Source: Knufia peltigerae
Lineage: Eukaryota; Ascomycota; Eurotiomycetes; Chaetothyriales; Trichomeriaceae
Assembly: GCA_030247855.1 (NCBI GenBank)
Contig: JAPDRN010000033.1
Location: 1 to 64,000, forward strand
Direction of reading: 5' to 3'
DNA: 64,000 nucleotides
The notes beneath the pieces were generated by a model that had not been told where the DNA came from, ran no database searches, and saw nothing but the letters and a program-made list of their open reading frames with translations. The position numbers and the translations under genes were made by a program. This document shows, one piece after another, positions 45,921 to 57,401 of the stretch (its first letter is position 1; the number at the start of each line of letters is the position of its first letter).

Positions 45921-47927
45921 ATGTCAAGCGAATTGCATCGCCCGCACAAAACACTTGAGCGGCTTGCCGATGGCAGTCCTCGATTTCATGGCTGCTCGAG
46001 AATCCAAGACTACGAATATCTGGGCAAACTAGGAGAGGGTACTTTTGGAGAAGTATCGAAGGCCAGATCAAAAAAGACCGGACAATTGGTCGCACTGAAA
46101 AAGATTTTGATGCACAATGAGAAGGATGGATTTCCCATCACCGCCTTGCGGGAGATCAAACTTTTGAAACAGCTTGATCACATCAACATCTTGAAATTGG
46201 AGGAGATGGCCGTCGAGCGACCGAAGAATGCAAGCAAGAAACCGAGCATGTTCATGGTCATGCCGTACATGGACCACGACTTGTCTGGTCTGCTCGAGAA
46301 TCCCGACGTGAATTTTTCAGAGGCACAGATCAAGTGTTACATGAAACAACTTCTCGAAGGCTGTGCTTACCTCCACGAGAACAAGATTCTACATCGAGAC
46401 ATGAAGGCTGCAAATCTCCTTATCAACAACAGAGGCATTCTACAGATTGCCGATTTTGGCCTGGCGCGCCCATACCATGACGACCCACCGCGGCCTGGTC
46501 ATGGAGGCGGCGAGGCTACACGAGAGTACACCACCTTGGTCGTCACCCGTTGGTATCGACCGCCAGAACTCCTTTTGCAACTGCGCAAATATACAACCGC
46601 AATCGACTTGTGGGGTGTTGGTTGTGTTTTTGGCGAGATCTTCAAGAAGAAGCCTATTTTGACTGGCAATACAGATCTCAATCAGGCCCAGATCATCTTC
46701 GACCTCGTTGGTTCTCCCACGGACGAGACAATGCCAGGTTGGCGAGACCTTCCGGGTTGCGATGGTATTAAAGAATTCGAACCCAAACAGCCTACGCTCA
46801 GCCGGGTATTTCGCGAACTGCCTCCCCTTGCGCTCTCGTTGTTGGGTGAATTCTTGAAGCTTGATTGGCGGACACGAATAAATGCAATCGATGCATTACA
46901 ACATCCTTATTTCCACACAGAACCGCTGCCTGCCAGACCTGGCGACTTACCAACCTTTGAGGACTCTCATGAATTGGATCGTAAGAAGTTCCGAGATCAG
47001 AAACAGAAGCCTCCACCTGCGCCAGCCGGTGGATCGGTGGGTATCGCCTCGCAGGGTGAATGGGGTCTTAACGGGCGTCCTCTTCCTCCTCACGAAGGTC
47101 GAGGGTTCCCTGGCTCGCGAGCTCCTGGAGGTCGACCCCATGCTAACGGCTACGGGCAACAAGGGCATGGTCGTAGACCTCCACCGCCTGGACAGAATGG
47201 AGGCTATGGGGGTAACGACCGTCGTGTGCCACCTCCTCGAGATATGCCACCGCATGATCAACCACACCGTCTCCCATACGACGAGGGATATTCTCGACGA
47301 CCTCCAATGGAGCATGGCATGCCACCCCGCCAACCAATTCATGAAAACGACCCTTACCGGTACCCCGACCCAGATATGCCACCTTACCGAGATGACGGTC
47401 GTGGCCCCCCACCGCCTCGGTCTAGAGTACCAGGACCTCCAGGCAGTGCGCCTCCGGTAGACAATCGACGCCCCCCTCACGATCGCGACACATATGTCCC
47501 GCCATACTCCAGTGGAGATTCTCAGCACCGGCCGCCGCCACCACATATGAAATCTCGCAGAAGAGGTGACCGCCCACCCTTTAGAGAGGGCCATCACTAT
47601 CCTCACGGACCACCAGACTATGGCGAACCTCCTCTTCGATATGATGATAGTGGTGGTGGGCCAGGCCCAGATCGTGACAGGGGACGGTTACGAGATATGG
47701 ATAGCATGCCGATGCCGCCTGAAGGTGGACCTTACGACAGAGACCGAGATCGAAGACCGCGGAGTAGAAGTCCAATTCCGATGAGGGATTGGGACAGAGA
47801 TCCACATGCAAATCAACATCGAGATAGGAGGGATAGAGACCGAGAGTGGGAAAGAGAGCGCGAGTATCGAGATCGAGATCGAGATCGCGACCGAGGGTAT
47901 GGTATGCAAGATCCCTATCGTCGATGA
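45921..47927 (+). CDS. BUR1: CDK9/Bur1-type cyclin-dependent kinase
   Basis: A single exon encodes 668 residues. The kinase domain runs from about 29 to 335: GEGTFGEV (glycine loop), Lys60 in VALKK, the PITALRE helix (72-78) that gave CDK9 its first name, HRDMKAANLL, DFGLARP and a T-loop REYTTLVVTRWYRPPE with the activating Thr. A tail of about 330 residues follows, rich in Pro, Gly, Arg and Asp and ending in RD/RE dipeptide repeats, as in fungal Bur1/Ptk1 kinases. With a cyclin T-like partner it phosphorylates RNA polymerase II and Spt5 to support elongation. The tail is repetitive enough to throw many false antisense frames. Confidence 0.94.
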   Translation: MSSELHRPHKTLERLADGSPRFHGCSRIQDYEYLGKLGEGTFGEVSKARSKKTGQLVALKKILMHNEKDGFPITALREIKLLKQLDHINILKLEEMAVERPKNASKKPSMFMVMPYMDHDLSGLLENPDVNFSEAQIKCYMKQLLEGCAYLHENKILHRDMKAANLLINNRGILQIADFGLARPYHDDPPRPGHGGGEATREYTTLVVTRWYRPPELLLQLRKYTTAIDLWGVGCVFGEIFKKKPILTGNTDLNQAQIIFDLVGSPTDETMPGWRDLPGCDGIKEFEPKQPTLSRVFRELPPLALSLLGEFLKLDWRTRINAIDALQHPYFHTEPLPARPGDLPTFEDSHELDRKKFRDQKQKPPPAPAGGSVGIASQGEWGLNGRPLPPHEGRGFPGSRAPGGRPHANGYGQQGHGRRPPPPGQNGGYGGNDRRVPPPRDMPPHDQPHRLPYDEGYSRRPPMEHGMPPRQPIHENDPYRYPDPDMPPYRDDGRGPPPPRSRVPGPPGSAPPVDNRRPPHDRDTYVPPYSSGDSQHRPPPPHMKSRRRGDRPPFREGHHYPHGPPDYGEPPLRYDDSGGGPGPDRDRGRLRDMDSMPMPPEGGPYDRDRDRRPRSRSPIPMRDWDRDPHANQHRDRRDRDREWEREREYRDRDRDRDRGYGMQDPYRR

Positions 47928-48343
47928 TGATGTGTCTCAATATTTCGACTTGCTCCATCAAGTGGTCGTGGGCGTGGCAGTCATATTCCCTTCATCTTCT
48001 GGCACAACCTGAGTCGGCCGCGAACTGCCTTTTTCCTTTTTGCTCCCTATATTGTATTGAATGTGCTTCTTTCTATGCATAGCGATGGGGGTGGCGCGGA
48101 CGATACCTTTTCCTTATCGTGGGGGTGTGCCGTGGCGTTTTTATCTTTTCTTAGTAAGAAGGGCAAAACATGTTGAAATCTTTACGAAAACATGGTATAC
48201 AACTGGTGGCTCATCTTGTGCGTATGCTTTATGTTATAGGTGGTACTTTTTGACGAGTACTCTTAAGAATGCCAAAATACAAAAGTTGAAAATTCAAAAA
48301 CTATTCTCTTTTCCAAGTCTTGTCTCTCTTGCCGGTCACGGAG
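47928..48343. other. Convergent 3' spacer
   Basis: No gene is recognised between Bur1 (plus) and Rmp1 (minus). AT-rich blocks at 48160-48310 are the likely terminators and poly(A) regions. Confidence 0.45.
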
Positions 48344-49702
48344 TCATATCAGTCCAGCAAACAAGTCATCAATGGCGCCTCCCTTTGTTTTTTTCTTTTT
48401 CCTTTTCTCATCTTTGCGCGTTGGCGTTGTTTTCTTGCCGTTGAGGTCCGGTCGACCGGATTCGGAGGTCGTCGAAGAAGGAGGAAGAGGTTTTGTTTGA
48501 GATATGGGTTTAGGTAGATTGCCCATCGAGGGGGACGTGTCGTCCAATGATTGCGTCGCACGCCTTTGTAGAGATTGTCGTCTGTTATGAACGACGGACG
48601 ATTTTTCTTCCGCGCCGTCGTCGTCGTCGTCCTCCTCATCGTCGTCGTGCAGCACCAGGGGTGCTGCCTCTGTGGATCGGACACCTTGGGTCTTGACGAT
48701 CGCATCTGACCCTGTATCTTTCTCTTTCTGTGAACGGCTCGTCTTTCCGTTCCCGCTGAGTGTTGGTTTTCTCTCCACCACCTCACCCATGTCATCACCA
48801 TCATGATACCTGTCCACCCGTTCGCCCGTCCGTGATCCGGTGACCCGTAAACTCGTGGCCGACAGACCGTTTGGTTTTCGAGGGCACTGGGAAGTCACGG
48901 GTTCGGTCGCCAGAGTTGAAAAGCCGAGTACTACAGCCGTAGGGATGGTGGTACTAGTAGGCTCACCAACCACTCCCGTAACATCCGCAAGGACCCCGAC
49001 CAAAACCATTCCTAGGTTTGCAAATTGTGTGTCGGACACCAAAGAGGTGAAGGCGACGTAAGAGCGTGGCAAGAGAGTTTCGCGGATCCATTCGACCCAA
49101 ACGTCTCGTTCTTTTTTGACCAAGGCTTCTTGTTCGAATCGTAATCGGACCGCTTTTGCGTCGACAGAAGTAGCAGTGCTGTCATTTTTGCCGTCGCTTG
49201 TCGTCGTCGGACGAAACCGAATTTCCTTGTCGTCCAACAGAGCCAACTTGGTGAGGGCCTTCCTCAACATTCCAAGACATTTCCACCACGGTTGGGTTCG
49301 ATGTTGGTTCTTGTTACGAGTCCAGATTTGGTCCAGTAATGACTTCGTAAAGATGATTTTGTTGTGGTTATTGGTGTCGGACGATGGCGTCGATAGACCG
49401 GAATTTGATTTCGACGTAGCTTTACTCGCGGTTCGTGAAGGGCTCAGGTTGGGTGTTTCGGCGGAACGAAGCGATGTTCTGGATCTGGATTGGAGGACAG
49501 ATCGTCTTTGGCGTGGAGGTCGTGGGCTGAGATCATTCTTCGATGTCGATTTCACGGGTTTGATCGTCTTGCTCGGCTTCTCGTCTTGGGAGCGTTTGCG
49601 TCCTTCGGACGGCGCAGAGGGAGGTGATAGTTTTCTCCTTTTTGCAGGTCTTAAGGTTGTGTTGCCCAACACTTCAATGTCCTGGGATTTCTTTGTCGCC
49701 AT
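48344..49702 (-). CDS. RMP1: RNase MRP subunit Rmp1-like
   Basis: A single exon encodes 452 residues. The conserved core lies at about 120-150: LLDQIWTRNKNQHRTQPWWKCLGMLRKAL, read here as two parts with RNKNQHR (129-135) and WWKCLGMLRK as key. This is the Rmp1 domain, the subunit found in RNase MRP but not in RNase P. RNase MRP cleaves pre-rRNA at site A3 and some mRNAs. The first 110 residues and the C-terminal 170 are low complexity (Arg/Ser/Thr, an acidic DDDEEDDDDD run, Lys-rich end), and the protein is longer than yeast Rmp1 (201 residues). The helix LPRSYVAFTSLVSDTQFANLGMVLVG is the other conserved part. Confidence 0.85.
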   Translation of the reverse strand: MATKKSQDIEVLGNTTLRPAKRRKLSPPSAPSEGRKRSQDEKPSKTIKPVKSTSKNDLSPRPPRQRRSVLQSRSRTSLRSAETPNLSPSRTASKATSKSNSGLSTPSSDTNNHNKIIFTKSLLDQIWTRNKNQHRTQPWWKCLGMLRKALTKLALLDDKEIRFRPTTTSDGKNDSTATSVDAKAVRLRFEQEALVKKERDVWVEWIRETLLPRSYVAFTSLVSDTQFANLGMVLVGVLADVTGVVGEPTSTTIPTAVVLGFSTLATEPVTSQCPRKPNGLSATSLRVTGSRTGERVDRYHDGDDMGEVVERKPTLSGNGKTSRSQKEKDTGSDAIVKTQGVRSTEAAPLVLHDDDEEDDDDDGAEEKSSVVHNRRQSLQRRATQSLDDTSPSMGNLPKPISQTKPLPPSSTTSESGRPDLNGKKTTPTRKDEKRKKKKTKGGAIDDLFAGLI

Positions 49703-50298
49703 TTGTGTCCAATGGGAAAGAGCTTGAGTTTGTCGTACATTCGTAGGACTTACTCTTCAAGACAGGTTGAGGGGGTTCATTTCGATCGTAGCGTACCGTT
49801 CATTCTGATGTTGTTATTACTAGACTTGATGTTATGTTGTCTTTCTAGAGACAATACGAGTAAAAAACACGAAGTCAGGCCCATCGACATTAGATGGCTT
49901 TGATATTGGAAGACTGAACAAAACTCTCGTGCTGAGGTGATGAACTTACCCAGCCTGACACGTGACGGTAAACTTCAGCCTTGCAACCCCGATACTCGTA
50001 CGAAGTACGGAGTGCTTGAAGTCATCTTGATCGTTCATTCCGTCTTTACTCCGCGAAGATAGGAGATTCTGCAGCACGTCTGGTAGATGTCATTGCGATC
50101 ATATTCTGATTCGATGATTTTATGGAATCCTTTGAAAATGATAACTACTGACAAGTCTTGAAGAGACAAGCTCTAATGCACGGCATAGTCATCTAAAGAT
50201 TTCCTCGCCCTAATCAAGCCGGGCGTCGTCACTTACTCTCCTTTTTCTTCCTAAATAGAATCGACCTTCAACTTGTTCTCGAAAAGATCCGAGTCACA
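49703..50298. promoter_or_regulatory. Divergent promoter, Rmp1 / formamidase-like
   Basis: This 596-base interval carries TACTCGTA at 49993-50000 beside a TACGGAGTG near-match to the main motif. No gene is recognised. Confidence 0.45.
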
Positions 50299-51311
50299 AT
50301 GATGGAGCCGACGATTCACAAGTTCGGCGACAATGACCTTCAGAAAGTCCTGGTTTGGGTCCCGCCAGAACGTTCACCTGAATCTTTGTTCTGGATCGTG
50401 TAAGTTTGACCTTTAGAGGATTGTCGAGCAGTATAGAATCCAAGACGGCTCTACAAGTCGAAGATAACTTTCAAGAGGCAACTGACAATCTTATCTTTAG
50501 CTTCATTCATGGAGGAGCGTGGAGAGATCCCATGATCACGGCTTGCAACTTTGCGGATCCTGTGGTATCGAAACTACTGTCGAATCCTACACGCGATGTG
50601 ACACCCCCAGGCAAAAACAAAACCCTCGCGATTGCCTCATTATCTTACCGACTTTCACCGCATCCTTCGTGCCCACAAGATCCGGATGCCAGTCCGCGAG
50701 ATGCCAAACACCCGGACCACCTCGATGACGTCTGTGCGGGCATTGACGTGCTTCGTCGGGTATATGGTCTCAGCAACAGCGACAATTATGTTTTGATGGG
50801 TCACTCATGCGGAGCCACCCTGGCTTTTCAGGCGGTGAAGCGACATGTCGACGCAGGGCTGCCGGCGCCCAGGGCACTGATTGGACTGGCGGGTATCTAC
50901 GACATCAAGGCGCTGGTGAGGAATCACAGTACCGGGCCATATGCAGATGTGTATGAATCTTTCATCAGAGGGGCTTTCGGCGACGATGAGAAGGTGCGCA
51001 TTGAGGCATCTCCGTCCCATTTTGGGAGTCACATCAGTCTGAGGTCTCCTTGTACTGTTCTTCTCGTGGTCGCCGACGGAGATGAACTTGTTGAGCCAGA
51101 GCAGCGGATGACCATGAGAGCGACTCTGCTAGGGATTGGTGAAGGACTCGAGTTGAGGAGCCCTGTGACGTCGCACGGTAACTGGAGGTATTCTGAGATA
51201 TCGGTGCCGGGTGGACATGACGAGATGTGGGAGAAGGGTGAGATTATGGTATCAGTAGTTGAAAGATTGTGGAAGATTCTTCCTGGGGAGGATGGAGAGG
51301 CGAGGGTATAG
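50299..51311 (+). CDS. BNA7: Kynurenine formamidase-like hydrolase
   Basis: Exons 50299-50399 and 50501-51311 join in frame (SLFWIV-FIHGGAWRDP) to 303 residues. HGGAW (37-41) is the oxyanion-hole motif, GHSCGA holds the nucleophile Ser136, and PGGHDEM near the end holds the probable catalytic His. This matches the fungal Bna7 branch of alpha/beta hydrolases, which removes the formyl group from N-formylkynurenine in tryptophan breakdown and NAD synthesis. Other esterases of the HGGxW group are possible. There is no signal peptide, so it is probably cytosolic. Confidence 0.75.
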
Positions 51312-52324
51312 ACTTGAGGATTCTAATGTCTTTTACGAAAGGTGCGCAGTCTTGGTCGTGACAGTAGATCGGGGGGGTATCTTTCGGCCAAATTCCTCTT
51401 TTCTACTACTCGTACCACCCAATCCTTTGCCCAGATATAATGCATTACGAGCGCACAGACTATGGCTGCGAGAAATGTGTGGATCACAAGTGTAGCGTGA
51501 AGTGTTGTAGTTTCGGCCGAGGGATTCTTGCGGCTGGTTGGAAGTTTCCACGTGCCAGATGTACAATGAAGTCATGGGACGGAGTGATGGAGTACGAGTT
51601 ACAAGGGGGGATGAAGGACGAGTACTCCGTAGCGATGGAGAGAGAGAGAGAGAGAAAGATGCTTGACGAGATCAAGGACGAGTAGAACGAACGAGAGGGG
51701 GCCTATCAATCAAAAACATCCACCAGGGACAGGGCCGTCGAGACCAGTTATTTACGAGGACAGCATCGTACTCCGTAGATACCCAGAGATTATGGAGACG
51801 AGAAAGTCCCTGATACTCCATTGTTTTTCTTTTCTTTCCCTTTCGATCTGCAACGGGCAAGGCGAACTCACTACTCGTGCCCCGTACCACCATCCCGTCA
51901 TACTGCGTCGCCTTGTGTAGTCGTAACCTTGTAGCAACCAAAGGGTCCAAAGGGGAATCGACCGTTCACGCACCAAAATGTGGCTGGGCGATCGCTGAGA
52001 CACTTTGGATAATTATAGATCAATCGCCTAAACGGACCCAAAACCTGAAACGCATCTTGACTTTTATCTAACAACTCTGACAGGGCCCAAATCATATACC
52101 TACCGGGTAACAATCAAAATTCCCATTCAGATGCTCCGTACGGATTACAGTGAAATACAATACAACAATCGAATCTTATTTACGGATCAACTGTAAATGT
52201 ACTTGGGCCTTTTTTATCATCGCCCATTCTCCCTCCCTGTTCTTGGAGCCTCATCCGCAGGCCGACTCTCTCTCACGAAAACCCTTCGATCGACTCTTTT
52301 TCCTTCATTTTTGGGATTGCAGCG
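51312..52324. other. Intergenic region with motifs and GA tract
   Basis: It holds TACTCCGTA at 51623-51631 and 51769-51777, TACTCGTA at 51407-51414, and a (GA)n tract at 51638-51653. No gene is recognised. The last 150 bases are pyrimidine-rich, the likely leader of the glucanase gene. Confidence 0.5.
51638..51653. repeat. (GA)n microsatellite
   Basis: A GA dinucleotide run seven bases after a TACTCCGTA copy. It is non-coding. Confidence 0.75.
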
Positions 52325-53248
52325 ATGCCGTCGGATCATGATGATGTTCAGTCGTCATCACACGACAAGGCCAAAGCACCGCCACCGCCGCCGCCGCCTA
52401 AACCAAAGTCACTAACGACGGGCCAACCAACGAACCCTCAGTCTTCCTCGAGAAGTAAACGAGGTCTCGGATGGCCGTGGGATTCTCCGGCTTCACAATT
52501 CAAACTATACACGCCATACTACTCGACCGGCAAGGTCAGCTGGGTGTTCAACTGGGAGCTGTGGGTGCCGGAATCCATCCCACTGCAGGTCGAATGGATC
52601 CCCTGTGTCCGGACGGCGGCCAACGTCAAGGACATCGACGCCTACCTCAGCGACATCATCCTCGGACGGGGGATCAAGACGGAAGCGCTCCTCGGCTTCA
52701 ACGAACCCGAGATCCACGACCAGGCCAACCTCGGCGTCGACACCGCCGTGGACCTGTGGCGGCACCTGCTCGCGGCCAAGAGCAAGTTCGGCTTGAGACT
52801 GGGCAGCCCCGGCATGAGCAGCGACGTGTCGAGGAGCGTCCCCTGGCTCACGCAGTTCTTGTCGCGACTGGGCGGCGAGGACGGGATCGATTTCCTGGTG
52901 GTGCACTGGTACGGGCCCCGGTTCGAGGATTTCCGGACGTTCCTGGAACACATGCATTCCACCTTCGACCTGCCGGTGTGGGTGAATGAATTCGCGTGTT
53001 CGACCATGGGTGACGGCGAGGCGAGCCGGGACGACGTCGTCGCCTTCATGGACGAGGCCCTGCCTTGGTTGGACCGGTGCGAATGGATCGAGAGGTACGC
53101 CTACTTCGGACACGGACAGCACAAGGACGTCGGGTCTTGGGTGGGACGAGGGAGTAATTTCACAGCGGCGGCGGCAGTCGACGAGGAAGACACGGCACCG
53201 GGCGCGCGGAGGTTGAGTAGGGTCGGGAGACATTACTGTGAGCTGTAG
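52325..53248 (+). CDS. GH128-type beta-1,3-glucanase, non-secreted form
   Basis: A single exon encodes 307 residues. After about 45 low-complexity residues (a Pro7 run and Ser-rich stretch) the glycosyl-hydrolase catalytic core begins at GLGWPWDSPASQF. The acid/base Glu is in GFNEPE (Glu127) and the nucleophile Glu in PVWVNEFACS (Glu222). IDFLVVHWYGP and ERYAYFGHG are further core blocks of the GH128/Asl1 family, which cuts beta-1,3-glucan of the fungal wall. No signal peptide is visible at this start, unlike secreted members. The gene is strikingly G/C-rich at third positions, producing long antisense frames. Confidence 0.85.
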   Translation: MPSDHDDVQSSSHDKAKAPPPPPPPKPKSLTTGQPTNPQSSSRSKRGLGWPWDSPASQFKLYTPYYSTGKVSWVFNWELWVPESIPLQVEWIPCVRTAANVKDIDAYLSDIILGRGIKTEALLGFNEPEIHDQANLGVDTAVDLWRHLLAAKSKFGLRLGSPGMSSDVSRSVPWLTQFLSRLGGEDGIDFLVVHWYGPRFEDFRTFLEHMHSTFDLPVWVNEFACSTMGDGEASRDDVVAFMDEALPWLDRCEWIERYAYFGHGQHKDVGSWVGRGSNFTAAAAVDEEDTAPGARRLSRVGRHYCEL

Positions 53249-54401
53249 TAGCGATGGTCTCTTCCCACTCCTCCTCTACTTTTTACCACTCTCTGGCCAG
53301 GCCAGGTCATGCGAACCGAAAAGGAAAAGTCAAGACAAAAGGACTAGGTCAGGACAAAGCAAAGATTATATACGGACCCGGAGTATGTGTACACGATGTG
53401 ATGATTTTACGACATGTAACACCAGGATTGAAAAATGTCGATCGTTGGATGGGATTGTTTTGAACAAGAGTACAGAATGAGTACCCGAGGCAGGCAGTTT
53501 CTTAAGATAGTGTCTATACAATTTTGTATTTCTTTTTCCCTCTTCCTCCTCTTTTGTGTAGTCTGTAGAAGACAGGGGCTTTCAACTTACCACACAATAC
53601 TGTAGTATGTACTCCGTACGGGCATCGAAAATCATCATGCCACTGTGGTCCCCCCCCAGTGATGGATGAACAGTCGAAGGGGAGTCCGCCTATCTTGGTG
53701 GTGGAGGGGGGCCAAACTCTGTATCCTCATCAGTGCCAGTCTATCATTCGTGGCATTATTACTTCGAGATTTCGCCGAAGAGATATAACGAAGCCTGGAC
53801 CCTCATCTCAATTCAAAGGGATGGTACGCCCAGACCTTGTGCGCCTCAAATGACCCTTCATCCTCCATAAGGGCGTCCGGGGAGATTACCAAGGGATCTG
53901 TCAGTACTGCAAGGTGGATCTCTGGGTGTGCGTCTGTGTTGATAACCCCCCCTCCACCTTTTGGTCGGGTGAAGAATTGCATTCGCGTACCGAGTCCTCC
54001 GTATTGAACTCTGGGAAGACCGGCGAGTTTACCGTTTACCCGGGGGCATGCAATTCATCTTCTCGTTTCCTGGTTGTTTGTTCATCCGGCACTCATACTC
54101 TGTACTCCTGTACTGTAAGACACCTTGGGACATGTGCGTCATACAGAGTGTTCACCATTGATGATATAAGAGGACAAGTATTCGTGGGCATCGTTGCTTC
54201 GTCCTTCCCCCGAGAGATCCGGCGATGAGTTTGCGATTATACCTTCGGCGCTACTCCGAGGTACGGTACAAAGATCTGAAGCGTTATTGAACAAGAGAAC
54301 CGATTCTCTCCAAGAACCAAGTTAATTTTTTTCTTTCTTTCAATCGAATCCATTATTTTTTCTCGCTCTCCCTGTGATTGAAGACTCCTCTACTTAGAAC
54401 C
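53249..54401. other. Intergenic region
   Basis: No gene is recognised in 1.15 kb. TACTCCGTA lies at 53610-53618. Frames at 53659-53853 and 53914-54228 have no family features. Confidence 0.5.
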
Positions 54402-55547
54402 ATGTCAACGCCTGAATACCTCACAGGCAACAAGGAGGCCATAAGGAATTTCCTGGACAAATTTGATGTTTGTCTTCCCCCCTCCAAACACACACATCCT
54501 CCCCCCCCGCGTTCGCGCTTCCCACTGTTGTATTATTGTCGAGGATTCTTCTTTTCCGGGGGGCGGGGTTGGTCTTCACCTCCTAAGACCAAGTTCAACT
54601 GATGCAATAGCGACCGTTCATACTTCTGGCCCGTCCTCGTACTGATTCTTTTCTTTTTCGTGTTGCAATAGGTCTTTCTATTCGACTGCGACGGAGTTTT
54701 ATGGTCCGGTGACCACCTCTTCCCCGGGGTACCTTCCACGCTCGACCTCTTGCGCAAGCATGACAAACGAGTTGTGTTTGTGACCAACAATTCCACAAAG
54801 TCGAGACAAGACTACAAAAAGAAATTGGAAGGGATGGGTATCCCGGCGACGGCGGAGGAAGTCTTTGGCTCTTCTTACTCGGCGGCCGTTTACATTTCGA
54901 GGATCCTCCCAAAGCAGCACCCGGATCTCCAGCAAAAGAAAAAGGTGTTCGTGGTGGGTGAGGCCGGGATCGAGACGGAATTGGACGCAGAGGGGGTACC
55001 TCACATAGGAGGCACCGACCCGAAATACAGGCGGGAAGTCACCCCGGAGGATTACAAGCTACTCGCCGCGGGCGACCCTTCGGTGTTGGACCCTGACGTC
55101 GGGGTCGTGCTCATGGGCCTGGATTTCCACTTCAACTACCTCAAGATGTGTTATGCCTACCATTACATCAGACGGGGGGCTCTGTTCCTCGCCACGAACA
55201 CCGACTCGACCCTTCCATCGGCGGGCGCCCTTTTCCCGGGAGCCGGGTCCATATCGGCCCCCCTGGTCAAGATGTTGGGTGGTCAGGAACCGGTGGCCTT
55301 TGGGAAACCGAGCCAGGCCATGATGGACGCCATAGAGGGCAAGTTCAGGTTCGACAGGTCCAGGGCTTGCATGGTGGGCGACCGGGCCAACACGGACATC
55401 CGGTTCGGCCTCGAGGGGAACCTCGGGGGCACCTTGGGGGTGCTCACCGGCGTCGCAACCAAGGAGGAGTTTCTGGAGGGAGACACCCGTCCACACTTTT
55501 ACGTCGACAAGCTGTCAGATCTACTCGAGGGCATACAAGAACAATAA
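54402..55547 (+). CDS. PHO13: Pho13-type phosphatase (HAD family)
   Basis: Exons 54402-54467 and 54672-55547 join in frame (LDKFD-VFLFDCDGVLWSG) to 313 residues. HAD motif I is DCDGV (Asp27, Asp29), motif II is VTNNSTKSR, and motif IV is MVGDRANTDIRFG, with a C2-type cap between. This is the 4-nitrophenylphosphatase/phosphoglycolate phosphatase group; yeast Pho13 clears side-product phosphates such as 2-phospholactate and 4-phosphoerythronate. The intron is 204 nt, long for this genome, and C-rich at its start. Codons are strongly G/C-ending in exon 2. Confidence 0.93.
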
Positions 55548-55810
55548 AATAAAAGGTGGGAGAAATCGTTAAGCGACGGCGTCGCGGGCTAGAGTCGGGT
55601 TCGGGTGCTTTTTTGTTGTCCTTGTTTGCGACGATAGATATCCTTATACAAAAGGGAGAGGATGGATAGACACAGGCATACATGTATAGACACAAAAGAC
55701 TTGGTTTTCTCTCTGTGGCATTGCGTTGTGTATGGCATCAGCTTCGGTATACAAAGTCCATCACAACCAAATTCGAAATCTCAGGCTCCAAGCTCACGTA
55801 TGGACATGCT

Positions 55811-57401
55811 CTAGTCTACCAGAATGGACTTTTCCAGAGATGAGTAGTGCTGGAAGAAACTGCTAAACAGTCTGATGGCATGATGGACATCGTCCGCACC
55901 GCCCGTTTCACGACAACTGTGCATCGAGAGTTGAGGGTTTCCAAGGTCAAGGGTTCGAGTACCCAGGTGGGCAGACAACATGGGACCAATGGTACTTCCG
56001 CAGCTCGAATCGTTTCGCACCACGAAGAGTTGCAAAGGCACACCTTCGGCGTCCGAGTCGATGATCTTGGGCGCCTTTCGTGCCACTTCTTGCAGCAGGA
56101 CGATGCCTGGCGAGTTTGTGGCGTATCTCGCGTTCGCGTTGATCTTGATCACGGGACCCTGGTTCATCTCTGGCTTGTGGTCCGGTTCATACTTGGCCCC
56201 GTAGTTGGGGTTGACCGAATGGGCCATGTCGGCCGACAGCAGGAACGAGCTCGACAGAGTCTGTTCGTACGCCGTGGAGACGTCCGGATCGACGGCGTGG
56301 TCGTATGATTGTTCGGAGCCGTCGACGAACGACGAAGACGGTAGGACTGAAATCCGGCGGATGATGGCAGGGAGCATGGTCGAGAATGCCCCTTGAGCCG
56401 TCATACTACCAATCTCTTCGTGGTCAAAACAGGCGATGAGACGGATCGACGACTCGTCGTCCAGCGCGGATGCCGACTCTACGGAGTTGATCAGGCCCAT
56501 GGTCGCACAGTACGTCTGGTTCAGATTATCCAGTCTGGCTGAAAAGATGAATTCCTCGCTGAGTCCACCCAAGCACGCCTTTTGCGTATCGTAGAGCACG
56601 ACCTCGAAATCGACCACATCTTCAGGTGACACTCCAGCGTCCGCGGCAATCAGCTCGACAATGTGGGAATGGTGTCTGGTCGTGATGGCTTTCAGTGGCG
56701 TAAAGGGCTTGCTCTGCCCGTGTTCCTCCTGATCATTATTCTCGACTTTACCCTGACCCTTCTTGTCATCCTGCCGTTTGAGTTCGGCAGCAACGAGACC
56801 AGCGATAGGGAATAGCTGGGTTTCTTTGTTGAAATTGAAGGTTTCTTGTCGATCCAAATGTACAGCGAGGGTAGGGACACGTAGAATCGGCCTGTCTACG
56901 CGGACCAGCTTTTGAACTACATTCCCATCTCGGCCCCGTACCATGGCGCGACCAGCGATGCCCAGGTCACGATCGAACCAAGTGTGCCAGAGCCCACCTC
57001 CGTATGTCTCCACGCCGACCTGGATGAAGCCGTCCCCTTGTTTCTTACTGACAGGCTTGATCCGCAGGCAGGGAGAGTCGGTGTGTGCTCCAATCATCGA
57101 GATCGGGTTGCCCGGTTTCCATTTCTTGCCAATCGCAAATGCAACGACCGTAGAACCGTTTCGAGTGAGGAAGTATTTACCGCCGGGCTGGCATGTTGAC
57201 GACCAGGACTCCTTTTCCTGTGCAAGGCCAGTCAGTAACGAAATGAACATGCTGTTGCGACAGTGGTCATACCTTGATCTCCTTGAACCCGACCTTGCTT
57301 AACCGTTCTTTGACAGATTTGACTGCATGGAAAGGTGTCGGAGATGCATTGACGAAGTCGAGAAAGTCGTTGGCAGCGACTTTGATATGAGCGCGAGTCA
57401 T
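55811..57401 (-). CDS. Aspartyl aminopeptidase (M18)
   Basis: Exons 57401-57273 and 57217-55811 join in frame (GFKEIK-EKESWS) to 511 residues. Zinc ligands and catalytic residues fall in GAHTDSPCLR (His88, Asp90), FDHEEIGS and SADMAHSVNPNY, with GSTIGPMLSAHLG near the end, the full M18 set. The enzyme removes N-terminal Asp/Glu; yeast Ape4 is cytosolic and delivered to the vacuole. An in-frame ATG at 57455 would add 18 residues, MFLRLFLRGPSTIKSYST, which looks like a mitochondrial presequence. An insert of about 25 charged residues (DDKKGQGKVENNDQEEHG) interrupts the middle of the domain. Confidence 0.93.

Noticed and set aside
46947..47606. 219-codon antisense ORF over the Bur1 tail
   Set aside because: The repetitive Arg/Asp/Pro codons of the tail generate open complementary frames rich in Trp and Arg; no protein features.
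52470..53235. A 242-codon antisense ORF over the GH128 gene
   Set aside because: Its composition follows from the sense codon bias, and it has no family motif; the sense frame has both catalytic glutamates.
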